Source: Paraburkholderia tuberum STM678 (lineage in GTDB: Bacteria; Pseudomonadota; Gammaproteobacteria; Burkholderiales; Burkholderiaceae). From it: 64,000 nucleotides of DNA. Location of the stretch: assembly GCF_902833905.1 (NCBI RefSeq), contig NZ_CADFGP010000033.1, forward strand, positions 29,136 to 93,135. The letters are read 5' to 3'. This document shows, one piece after another, positions 17,538-25,514 of the stretch (position 1 is its first letter; each line of letters opens with the position of its first letter). The position numbers were made by a program, and so were the translations under genes. The notes under the pieces are model-generated. The model was not told where the DNA came from. It worked only from the letters and a program-made list of their open reading frames with translations, and did no database searches.

Positions 17538-17680
17538 GAGTGGCGGTTCCGTCGCGTGGACATATGCTAATAATACAACGTAACATGCTAATTATCTTGA
17601 TAATATAGGCAGACTTTAGACATAATTGCGCTTCTGTCTAGGCTATACTGCGCACTGACCCTGCACAACGCGTCCCACCC
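17538..17680. promoter_or_regulatory. tnpT-tnpS intergenic region, probable resolution (rst) site and divergent promoters
   Basis: AT-rich for its surroundings. Contains the direct repeat ATGCTAAT (about 17567 and 17587), the small hairpin ATTATCTTGATAAT, and AGAC...GTCT arms around AATTGCGCTT. In Tn4651-type elements the rst site lies in this position between divergent tnpS and tnpT. The exact core cannot be placed by eye. Confidence 0.55.
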
Positions 17681-18880
17681 ATGACCCGCCCCGTTGCCCT
17701 CATTCAATCCGACAGTCCTGCCCGGCCCATCGAGCAGCTGCGCATTCCGGCCGACCTGTCCGGTGCCGCAGGCACGAACCGCGCGCGCAGTTCCATCCGG
17801 CACGTCAGCGCCGACGACGACCTGGCCGCAGTCACGGCGTGGCTCGCACGCTATACCGATGCGCCCGGCACCCTGACCGCCTATCGCAAGGAAGCCGAGC
17901 GACTGCTGCTGTGGGCGGTCATCCAGCATGGCAAGCCGTTGTCCTCGCTCACCCACGAGGATCTGCTTGTCTATCAGCACTTCCTGGCCGATCCGCAACC
18001 GGCCTGGCGCTGGGTCATGACGGCCCGCAAAAAGCCCGGCCGCGCGTCCCCGGATTGGCGACCGTTTGCCGGCCCTTTGTCGCCAACCAGCGGACGGCAC
18101 GCGATGACGATTCTCAACGCGATGTTCGCCTGGCTCGTCGAGGCCGGTTACCTCGCTGGCAATCCCTTGTCGCTTGCGCGTCGCCGCGGCGTCGCCAGGA
18201 AACCGGCCGTGACGCGCTATCTGACCCACGAGTGGTGGGAGGTCGTCAAAACGACGATCGAGACGCTGCCCGTGGGCACCGAGCGCGAGCGACTGCACGC
18301 CGCACGCTGCCGCTGGCTCTTCACGGTCCTGTATCTGGCCGGCGTGCGCGCGACGGAGATCGCGAGCACGCCGATGGGCGCCGTGTTCTGTCGACGTGAT
18401 GCCGCCGGCGTCGAACGCTGGTGGATCGAGGTGCTTGGCAAAGGTAACAAAACGCGCCTGGTGCCGGCCACCGACGAACTCATCGCCGAACTCGCCCGGT
18501 ACCGGCGCGCGCACGGCCTGCCGCCATCCCCTTACCAGGGCGAGCGCCGCCCACTGCTGCTGCCGCTCATCGGTCACGAGAAGCCGCTCTCGCGCGGCTC
18601 GATCCACCAGATCGTCAAGGAAGTCTTCGCGTTGGCTGCGGCCCGGCTGCGCGCAAGGGGCCCCGAGTGGCAGGCCCAGGCCGATCAGCTCGCCCGCGCA
18701 TCGGCGCATTGGGTCCGGCATACGGCCGGATCGCACATGACCGACCAGCAGGTCGACCTGCGTTTCGTGCGCGACAACCTCGGCCACGCGTCGCTCGCGA
18801 CCACCAGCGTCTATCTGCATGCCGAGGACGATGCGCGGCACGAAGCCACGCAGACACGTCACCGGCTCGGCTGGAACTGA
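17681..18880 (+). CDS. tnpS: TnpS-like tyrosine recombinase (cointegrate resolvase)
   Basis: 399 residues. N-terminal core-binding domain (about 40-160), then a complete catalytic set: Arg in LAGVRATEIAS, Lys in LGKGNKTRLVP, HWVRHTAGSHM, LGHASLATTSVYLH with His and Tyr. In Tn4651-type transposons this enzyme resolves cointegrates at rst with TnpT. It reads towards tnpA; the gap of 29 bases suggests one transcript. A long open frame on the opposite strand (17588-18901) is its shadow. Confidence 0.87.
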   Translation: MTRPVALIQSDSPARPIEQLRIPADLSGAAGTNRARSSIRHVSADDDLAAVTAWLARYTDAPGTLTAYRKEAERLLLWAVIQHGKPLSSLTHEDLLVYQHFLADPQPAWRWVMTARKKPGRASPDWRPFAGPLSPTSGRHAMTILNAMFAWLVEAGYLAGNPLSLARRRGVARKPAVTRYLTHEWWEVVKTTIETLPVGTERERLHAARCRWLFTVLYLAGVRATEIASTPMGAVFCRRDAAGVERWWIEVLGKGNKTRLVPATDELIAELARYRRAHGLPPSPYQGERRPLLLPLIGHEKPLSRGSIHQIVKEVFALAAARLRARGPEWQAQADQLARASAHWVRHTAGSHMTDQQVDLRFVRDNLGHASLATTSVYLHAEDDARHEATQTRHRLGWN

Positions 18881-18909
18881 CCGCTTGCCTGTCTTCTTCA
18901 AGGAGCCTC

Positions 18910-21900
18910 ATGCCACGCCGCTCGATCTTGTCGGCATCGGAGCGCGACAGTCTCCTGGCCATTCCCGAGGAGCGGGACGATCTGATTCGTCACTACACGT
19001 TCAGCGAATCCGATCTGTCCTTGATCCGTCAGCGGCGTGGTGACGCGAACCGTCTCGGCTATGCCGTGCAGCTCTGTCTGCTTCGATATCCGGGCCAGGG
19101 ATGGTCGACGACGACGGAGGTGCCGCCCGCCATGCTGCAATGGATCAGCCAGCAGTTGGGCGTCGATCCGGCGTGCTGGCCCCAGTACGCGAAGCGCGAG
19201 GAAACCCGTCGCGAACACCTGCTCGAGTTGCGTGCTCAGCTCGGCCTGTCGCCGTTCAATCTGTCCCACTATCGCACCGCGGTGCACGCGCTGGTCAGCC
19301 TGGCGATGCAAACGGACAAGGGCGTCGTGCTCGCCCAGGCGCTGGTTGAGCACCTGCGCCGGCAAGCCATCCTGCTGCCCAAGGACGCGGTCATCGAGCG
19401 CATCTGTGCCGAGGCGATCACGCGCGCGACGCGCCAGATCTATCGGGTGCTGACGGAGCCGCTCTCGGAGGAGCACGGCCATCGGCTCGACCGGTTGCTG
19501 CAGCGCCGCGCCGACGGACGCATGACGTGGCTCGCCTGGCTACGGCAGCCACCGGGCAAGGCGAGCTCGAGGCAAATGCTGCAACACATCGATCGCCTGA
19601 AACTGCTGCAGGCCGTCGATTTGCCAGCCGGCCTCGACCGGCTGGTCCACCGTAACCGGCTGCTCAAGATTGCCCGTGAAGGCGGGCAGATGACGCCACA
19701 CGACCTCGCGAAGTTCGAACCGCAGCGCCGGCACGCGACGCTCGCGGCGAGTGTGATGGAAGCGACGGCGACGGTGACGGACGAGATCGTCGAGCTGCAC
19801 GACCGCATCGTCGGGCGGCTCTTTAACACCGCGAAGAAAAAACACCAGGAGCGGTTCCACCGCGCGGGCAAGGCCATCAACGACAAGGTGAGACTATTCG
19901 GGAAACTGGGCCGGGCCCTGCTCAAGGCGAAGGAGGACGGCGTCGATGCGTTCAAGGCGATCGAATCCGTCATCTCATGGGACGCCTTCACCCAAAGTGT
20001 CACCGAGGCCGAGCAACTGGCGCAGCCCGAGGCGTTCGATTTCCTGCACGAGATCGGTGACCACTACGCAACCTTGCGCCGCTATGTGCCGGCCTTCCTC
20101 GAGGTTCTGAAGCTGCGCGCGGCGCCGGCGGCCGTCGACGTGCTCGACGCCATTAACACGATTCGCACCATGGATAGCGACGGCACACGCAAGTTGCCCG
20201 CCGACGCGCCGACCAGGTTCATCAAGCCGCGCTGGAGGCCGCTGGTATTCACGAATGCCGGGCTCGAGCGCCGGTACTACGAGTTGTGCGCGCTCTACGA
20301 GCTGAAGAACGCTCTGCGCTCGGGCGACGTCTGGGTGCAAGGTTCCCGCCAGTTTAAGGATTTCGACGACTATCTGTTGCCGGCCGAAAAATTCCAAGCC
20401 ATCCGGCGGGAGAACCTGCTGCCACTGCCTATCACGACCGACTGCGAGCAGTATCTCCTGGAGCGGCGGCAGTTGCTCGAGCAGCGGCTGGAAACGGTCA
20501 ACCGGCTCGCGGCGGCCAACGATCTGCCCGATGCCATCATCACGGACTCGGGCCTGAAGATCACGCCGCTCGATGCGGTGGTACCGGACGACGCGGAAGC
20601 GCTGATCGGCCAGACCGCGCTGATGCTGCCGCGCGTGAAGATCACCGAGCTGTTGATGGAGGTGGACGCGTGGACCGGCTTCACCTCTCACTTCACGCAC
20701 CTGAAGACCGGCGAGACGACTCAGGACAAGACGCTGCTGCTCACAACGATCCTCGCGGATGCGATCAACCTCGGCCTCACGAAGATGGCCGAGGCCTGCC
20801 CAGGCACGACCTACGCAAAACTGGCGTGGCTTCAGGCATGGCACATCCGCGACGAGACGTATTCCCAGGCGCTGGCCGAACTCGTCAACGCCCAGCACGT
20901 CCATCCGTTCGCCGCTCACTGGGGAGATGGCACGACCTCATCATCCGATGGCCAGCGCTTCCGCGCCGGCGGCCGCGCGCAGAGCACCGGGCACGTCAAT
21001 CCCAAGTACGGCGCCGAGCCGGGCCGGATGTTCTACACGCACATCTCGGATCAGTATGCGCCGTTCTATCCGAATCTCGTCAACGTTGGTGTTCGCGACT
21101 CGACCTACGTGCTCGACGGGCTGCTCTACCACGAGTCGGATCTGCGCATTCAGGAGCACTACACCGACACCAACGGCTTTACCGATCATGTCTTCGCGCT
21201 GATGCACCTGCTCGGATTCCGCTTCGCGCCGCGCATCCGCGATCTGGACGACATGAAGCTCTACGTGCCCGGCAGCGTGAAGGACTATCCCGCGCTTGCA
21301 GCGATGATCGGTGATACGTACAACGAGAAGCACATCCAGCGAAGCTGGGAGGAGGTCTTGCGGCTGGCAACGTCGATCCGGCAGGGCACTGTCACGGCCT
21401 CGCTGATGCTGCGCAAGCTCGGCAGCTATCCGCGCCAGAACGGCCTCGCGCTCGCGCTGCGCGAGATCGGCCGCATCGAGCGCACGCTCTTCATCCTCGA
21501 GTGGCTACAGAACGTCGAGCTGCGCCGCCGCGTGCACGCCGGCCTGAACAAGGGCGAGGCGCGCAACGCGCTCGCCCGGGCGGTGTTTTTCTGCCGTCTC
21601 GGCGAAATCCGGGACCGCAGTTTCGAGGCCCAGCGCTATCGCGCCAGTGGCCTGAATCTGGTCACCGCCGCAATCGTACAGTGGAACACTGTCTATCTTG
21701 AGCGCGCCGTGCAGGCGATGCATACGAGGGGGCTACCCGTCGATGTCGCCTTGCTGCCTTATCTTTCGCCGCTGGGATGGGAACACGTCAACCTGACCGG
21801 CGACTACGTGTGGCGGCAAAGTCAGAAGCTGCCGGCCGGCAAGTTCAGGCCGTTGCGACCCGTACCGGAGACTCAACTGTCCACTCCGCGTGCGAGACAA

Positions 21901-21957
21901 TCCGCATCAGGGCACATCGAGCCAGAGGCGATACCAGACGAGACCGACGGCTTATAA
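18910..21957 (+). CDS. tnpA: Tn3-family transposase TnpA
   Basis: 1015 residues from ATG 18910, directly behind AAGGAGCC; a longer in-frame start at 18667 would overlap tnpS and is rejected. N-terminal DUF4158-type domain (ERDDLIRHYTFSESDL), then the Tn3 catalytic domain with Asp in MEVDAWTGFTSHF, Asp in SSSDGQRF and Glu in QRSWEEVLRLATS. Length and motifs are normal for the family. It catalyses replicative transposition through the 38-bp ends. It looks intact. Confidence 0.92.
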   Translation: MPRRSILSASERDSLLAIPEERDDLIRHYTFSESDLSLIRQRRGDANRLGYAVQLCLLRYPGQGWSTTTEVPPAMLQWISQQLGVDPACWPQYAKREETRREHLLELRAQLGLSPFNLSHYRTAVHALVSLAMQTDKGVVLAQALVEHLRRQAILLPKDAVIERICAEAITRATRQIYRVLTEPLSEEHGHRLDRLLQRRADGRMTWLAWLRQPPGKASSRQMLQHIDRLKLLQAVDLPAGLDRLVHRNRLLKIAREGGQMTPHDLAKFEPQRRHATLAASVMEATATVTDEIVELHDRIVGRLFNTAKKKHQERFHRAGKAINDKVRLFGKLGRALLKAKEDGVDAFKAIESVISWDAFTQSVTEAEQLAQPEAFDFLHEIGDHYATLRRYVPAFLEVLKLRAAPAAVDVLDAINTIRTMDSDGTRKLPADAPTRFIKPRWRPLVFTNAGLERRYYELCALYELKNALRSGDVWVQGSRQFKDFDDYLLPAEKFQAIRRENLLPLPITTDCEQYLLERRQLLEQRLETVNRLAAANDLPDAIITDSGLKITPLDAVVPDDAEALIGQTALMLPRVKITELLMEVDAWTGFTSHFTHLKTGETTQDKTLLLTTILADAINLGLTKMAEACPGTTYAKLAWLQAWHIRDETYSQALAELVNAQHVHPFAAHWGDGTTSSSDGQRFRAGGRAQSTGHVNPKYGAEPGRMFYTHISDQYAPFYPNLVNVGVRDSTYVLDGLLYHESDLRIQEHYTDTNGFTDHVFALMHLLGFRFAPRIRDLDDMKLYVPGSVKDYPALAAMIGDTYNEKHIQRSWEEVLRLATSIRQGTVTASLMLRKLGSYPRQNGLALALREIGRIERTLFILEWLQNVELRRRVHAGLNKGEARNALARAVFFCRLGEIRDRSFEAQRYRASGLNLVTAAIVQWNTVYLERAVQAMHTRGLPVDVALLPYLSPLGWEHVNLTGDYVWRQSQKLPAGKFRPLRPVPETQLSTPRARQSASGHIEPEAIPDETDGL

Positions 21958-22068
21958 TCGATCGACAAAGCGAATCCGGTTGGCGCCGGTCGATTCGCGA
22001 TCATCCCGCTTCGCCAGGAAGCGGGGTGCCGCCCCTCCCTTGAACGCCCACGAACACACAGGCCTGTT

Positions 22069-22776
22069 GTGAACCAGACCACCGATCAGTCGCTTACCGA
22101 TGACGAGTTCGCTCGCCTTTCTGGATTTCTCGATGCTATTGGTCCGAGCGCGATGAACATCGAAATGCTCGATGGTTACTTTGCGGCGCTGATCTGCGGG
22201 CCCGACATGGTGCCACCGAGCGAGTATCTGCCCCAGATATGGGGCGAGGATTTCGCTTTCGAGAGTGATGAGCAGACTGCCGAGATCATGGGCCTGCTCA
22301 TGCGTCACTGGAACACGATCGCGACCGAGTTGCTCCATACCCTGGACGAGCCGGACGTGTATCTACCCGTGCTTCTCGAAGGAGACGATGGCATCGCGCC
22401 CGGTAACGATTGGGCTCACGGCTTCATGCGCGGCGTCGAGACACGTCCGGCAAGCTGGGGTGAACTCATCCACGAGGATCACGGCGGCCCCGTGCTGCCG
22501 ATCATGATGTTGCATCATGAACACGACCCCGACCCGCAGATGCGACCCCCGCCGATTCCTCCGGAAAAGCGCGAGGAACTGTTGCAGGCGATGATCGCGG
22601 GGCTGACCCACATCTACCGTTACTTCGCGCCCCACCGGCGAGCGCTCGCAAGCCTTCCGGCTCATCTTCCCGTGCGCCGGGACGGCCGGAAGGTCGGGCG
22701 CAATGAACCGTGCCCGTGTGGTAGCGGCCGCAAGTACAAGCATTGCTGTCTCGCAAACGAGCCGACTCTGCATTGA
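22069..22776 (+). CDS. UPF0149/YecA-like protein with C-terminal SEC-C zinc motif
   Basis: 235 residues from GTG 22069. The N-terminal 180 residues resemble the YecA/UPF0149 fold (FLDAIGPSAMNIEMLDGYFA, DWAHGFMRGVE). The end is a SEC-C motif, NEPCPCGSGRKYKHCC, which binds zinc and is also found at the end of SecA. Its role in bacteria is uncertain. It is a passenger gene of the Tn3-family transposon, 111 bases after tnpA, and such genes are often carried by these elements. Confidence 0.8.
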   Translation: MNQTTDQSLTDDEFARLSGFLDAIGPSAMNIEMLDGYFAALICGPDMVPPSEYLPQIWGEDFAFESDEQTAEIMGLLMRHWNTIATELLHTLDEPDVYLPVLLEGDDGIAPGNDWAHGFMRGVETRPASWGELIHEDHGGPVLPIMMLHHEHDPDPQMRPPPIPPEKREELLQAMIAGLTHIYRYFAPHRRALASLPAHLPVRRDGRKVGRNEPCPCGSGRKYKHCCLANEPTLH

Positions 22777-22804
22777 TCAACCACGCAACCAAGGGAGAAG
22801 GGAG

Positions 22805-23157
22805 ATGCCACAGGGAGCCGACGATTTGCCATTGAATGCCAATGGCCCAGCGTACACGTCGCAGCAGGACCGTCACGGCGTGCCGCTATCGTACGTCGGC
22901 GAGAAACTCGGTCGCGCGATCGGGGATTTGCATCGGCACGCGCAATGCTGCCAGGGGGACGCGATGATTTGCGAGGCGCCATGTACCACCTTCTGGTCGC
23001 GTACCTGGGACTTCATAATATGCTGGGCAAGGCGAACGACCATACCCTGACGGATCGGCTACTTAACGGCAGCAGCCAAAACCTGGAAACGTGGCTGCGT
23101 CTGGTTGACCGGGAAGGCGATGTCCACGGACTTGCGGGCCTAGACAATCGCGACTAA
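22805..23157 (+). pseudogene. small passenger gene, frameshifted
   Basis: Starts MPQGADDLPLNANGPAYTSQ behind GGGAGAAGGGAG and reads to about residue 45 (GEKLGRAIGDLHRH). The natural continuation, RGAMYHLLVAYLGLHNMLGK to VDREGDVHGLAGLDNRD, is in another frame, so a frameshift lies near 22945-22975. Family not recognised. It could also be two overlapping small genes. Confidence 0.5.
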
Positions 23158-23288
23158 GCAATCTTCATCGGCGGGGGCTGAGTCGGGGGCAATTGATCGC
23201 CTATGGGCGACGAACTTTCGGGTGCTGCCAACAAAACCTGTAGGCCGTACGCCGACGCTCGAACGTTACTCACTATGGGAGCGGAGCC

Positions 23289-23717
23289 ATGGTTGCAGTC
23301 AAACACGACGATCTTTCTATGGCCTTCGACTTCGTTAGCTACGCGGCGCCGATGGAGCATAACGCGTATGTCTCGCTCGATACAGGCAAAGTCTATTGGA
23401 CTTCTGATTCCAACGACGCATTCGACGAGGATATTCCTGACGATCTTGAAACTTCGGACCGCTACCTTGCGATACCGCATAAGAACGATCTCGATCTTGG
23501 ACGAAGTCTCGCCTTGCGCTTTGTTGCACAAACGTTGCCCGCGTGTTACGAGCAGGTCGAAGGATTTTTCCGACGGCAAGGGGCTTATGCCCGCTTCAAG
23601 GATTTGCTGGAGCGCGAAGGCGTTCTCGAACTCTGGTATTCGTTTGAAGCCGACGCTGTCGAAAAAGCGATGAGGCAATGGGGCACTGAAAACGGGCTCG
23701 AGATTCTTGAGACGTGA
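23289..23717 (+). CDS. UPF0158-like conserved hypothetical protein
   Basis: 142 residues from ATG 23289 behind GGAG. The pattern AYVSLDTGKVYWTSD, then YLAIPHKNDLDLGRSLALRF and a C-terminal FRRQGAYARFKDLLER, WYSFEADAVEKAMRQW resembles the UPF0158 family, whose function is unknown. Acidic and soluble. Passenger gene of the transposon; the neighbours give no clear pathway. Confidence 0.7.
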   Translation: MVAVKHDDLSMAFDFVSYAAPMEHNAYVSLDTGKVYWTSDSNDAFDEDIPDDLETSDRYLAIPHKNDLDLGRSLALRFVAQTLPACYEQVEGFFRRQGAYARFKDLLEREGVLELWYSFEADAVEKAMRQWGTENGLEILET

Positions 23718-23811
23718 CGGGCCGGTTACACACGCCCAAATGTCTGGCCGCACAGGTTTTGTCAGCCGCGCTATGTCCCAGTGAAGTGCATAACCAGGAA
23801 CGGGCCCAAAC

Positions 23812-24828
23812 ATGCCTACAACCGTTTCTGAAGCGTTCGCTGCCGCAGGGCTCAGTCCAGGTGGGAGCGTCCCCTGGGGCACGAAACCAGCGTTGCCTGA
23901 GCGTGGCGTTTACATCGTTTCGCTTACGGACTCTCTAGATTCGCTCCAGGGGGCCCTGCCGCGCGCCCCGTTGTCACCGACTGCCTTCGAGCAATGGCTG
24001 AGCGTGTGCCCTGAACTCACCGTAGACGGTGCCAGACCACCCCTTGAGCAATTGATTCAGAGGGTGGCGGCCTTCTGGTTACCAGACGAAGTCGTTCTAT
24101 ACGTCGGGCTCGCGGAATCCCAATCGCTGTCGGACCGATTGGGCCAGTACTACCAAACGCCGCTTGGAAAACGTACTCCCCATGCCGGGGGCTACTTTCT
24201 GAAGCTGCTATCGAATCTCCATGGCCTTTGGGTCCATTATGCGGCCAGCGCCAACCCCACCCACGCAGAATCAGTGATAATTGGTCTGTTCTCCTCAAAT
24301 GTTTCCGACACGGCCAAGCGCGACCTCAAGGACCCTGTGCATCCGTTTCCGTTCGCCAATCTCGAGTGGCCTCGTGGCGTTCGAAAAGTACACGGACTAC
24401 GGGGTGCCACCGAACGCCGAGCGAATCAGCCGAAGTCTACAACTCGCACTAAAAACCACGCGTCGCGATCCGGGCACACCTCCCCGTCGCGAAGTCTCTT
24501 TGACCGGGCCGTCACTGCAATCGCGCCTCAAGGCAACTACGCCTCATGCAAGGCGCAACGGGTGACAGCGAAGAACCTATCCCGTGGCCAGATTCGTATT
24601 CCGTCGACGGGAGTGTCCTCAGCCAAGTCGTTGTTCCCGGCCTCAAGGTCGGCTGTTCGCGTTGTCCTGCGCGGATCGCTGCTGCGGGCCTCTTGGGATC
24701 CGCGGATTGGGCCTGATCGCGAGCGCTCCGGAGTGTTACGCGTCGGAGCGATCCTACGGGATCTAGTGGGTGAAAACGAAGTTCTTATTGTCACTGAGCG
24801 CATTGACGGCGCCATCTCCATCGACTGA
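23812..24828 (+). CDS. GIY-YIG-like protein with C-terminal beta domain, transposon passenger
   Basis: 338 residues. GVYIVSL (32-38) and VLYVGLA (95-101), followed by SLSDRLGQYY, resemble the two strands and the conserved Arg of GIY-YIG nucleases, separated by an unusually long insert. The C-terminal part (RVTAKNLSRGQIRIPSTGVS .. RVVLRGSLLRASWDPRIGPD) looks like a separate DNA-binding-like domain. In the middle, about 24370-24565, a second frame also reads plausibly (DYGVPPNAERISRSLQLALK), so two compensating frameshifts are possible. Function unknown; a nuclease role is inference. Confidence 0.55.
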   Translation: MPTTVSEAFAAAGLSPGGSVPWGTKPALPERGVYIVSLTDSLDSLQGALPRAPLSPTAFEQWLSVCPELTVDGARPPLEQLIQRVAAFWLPDEVVLYVGLAESQSLSDRLGQYYQTPLGKRTPHAGGYFLKLLSNLHGLWVHYAASANPTHAESVIIGLFSSNVSDTAKRDLKDPVHPFPFANLEWPRGVRKVHGLRGATERRANQPKSTTRTKNHASRSGHTSPSRSLFDRAVTAIAPQGNYASCKAQRVTAKNLSRGQIRIPSTGVSSAKSLFPASRSAVRVVLRGSLLRASWDPRIGPDRERSGVLRVGAILRDLVGENEVLIVTERIDGAISID

Positions 24829-25009
24829 CGCACGAGAGCGATAACGACCTATGTCGCCGTCAGGAACCGACTGGGCTTATGCGTTAGCGGCAGACGCTGT
24901 GAATGGCTGGTTGCTGAAAGGGCGCCGTTTGTGCTGCGCAGGCGATCCGCGAGGCGGCGCCGGTACGGTGGCGAACTCCTCGGCCGGCGCCAGCGTGCCG
25001 CAACCGCCG

Positions 25010-25179
25010 CCAGTCTAGTCCGCATCAGGACTGACTGACGAATCGCCAAAGCCCGATCGCACGTGCAGGACGCGCTGCGGCGTACCGAGACCGAGGCGGG
25101 CGTCACGCGGCTTCCCGACGGGCTAAAACAGAACCTCATCCATCCGCAGCGCGACGCGCCAAGGGCTGCGTCGGCTTAG
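25010..25179 (+). pseudogene. degenerate tail of a second tnpT
   Basis: The frame ending at TAG 25177 reads VQDALRRTETEAGVTRLPDG then LKQNLIHPQRDAPRAASA. This aligns with the end of TnpT (LQDALRRAERAEAEVEVTRR, LVDGLKKTPTARAAPRAKR). An in-frame stop precedes it. Its stop codon overlaps the terminal repeat (25175-25212), much as the intact tnpT ends 5 bases inside the left repeat. The right end is thus a mirror image of the left end. Confidence 0.65.
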
Positions 25180-25212
25180 CGTACGATTTTTTCCGAATTC
25201 TGAAGCCACCTC
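25175..25212. repeat. Tn3-family right terminal inverted repeat
   Basis: Starts CTTAGCGTACGATTTTTTCC and ends GAAGCCACCTC; reverse complement of 16460-16497 over 36 of 38 bases. The flanking bases differ from those on the left, so there is no clear target duplication. Confidence 0.88.
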
Positions 25213-25238
25213 CATTTGCCTTTCTGCCGGCAATTATG

Positions 25239-25270
25239 AAGGGTCGGATAGTTTTGGGTATCCGACCTTC
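25239..25270. repeat. hairpin with GGTCGGATA stem, first copy
   Basis: GGTCGGATA (25242-25250) pairs with TATCCGACC (25259-25267), followed by TTCGTT. A better version of the same hairpin lies at 28762-28793, on the other side of the two ISNCY-type elements. The rest of 25213-25514 holds no recognisable gene. Confidence 0.75.
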
Positions 25271-25514
25271 GTTCGCGGAAATCGGGGCGAAGGATGACCG
25301 GCTGAACCGCGCGCCCGACAGCGCTCTCTCGCCTGCCTGCGGATCGATAGGGAAGTGACGGGCGTCCAGCCAATCATTCAAGCGGCGAGTGCCGAACCGC
25401 GACCGCGAGATAGGGACGGTCTGCGATTGAACCAACGCCCGGGAGCCAGCCAGTATGACTGAGCGCATGCAATTTGACATAATTAAGATTATCAACCATT
25501 AACGTTGTCAGAGC

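Larger units (their letters stand above)
16460..25212. mobile_element. Tn3-family transposon of the Tn4651 type, 8.75 kb
   Basis: It is bounded by 38-bp inverted repeats (16460-16497 and 25175-25212) that match over 36 bases. Inside are tnpT and tnpS (divergent, with a resolution site between them), tnpA, and passenger genes at 22069-24828. The tnpS/tnpT pair defines the Tn4651 subgroup, which resolves cointegrates with a tyrosine recombinase instead of a serine resolvase. No 5-bp target duplication is visible, and the right end carries a second degenerate tnpT tail, so the element is probably a hybrid. Confidence 0.8.

Noticed and set aside
17588..18901. 437-codon open frame on the minus strand
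   Set aside because: Antisense to tnpS, whose catalytic motifs are complete; the translated product is Arg/Gly-rich with no recognisable domain.
18667..18909. N-terminal extension of tnpA
   Set aside because: It overlaps the end of tnpS in another frame; ATG 18910 has AAGGAG directly upstream.
19975..20919. 314-codon open frame on the minus strand
   Set aside because: Shadow of tnpA.
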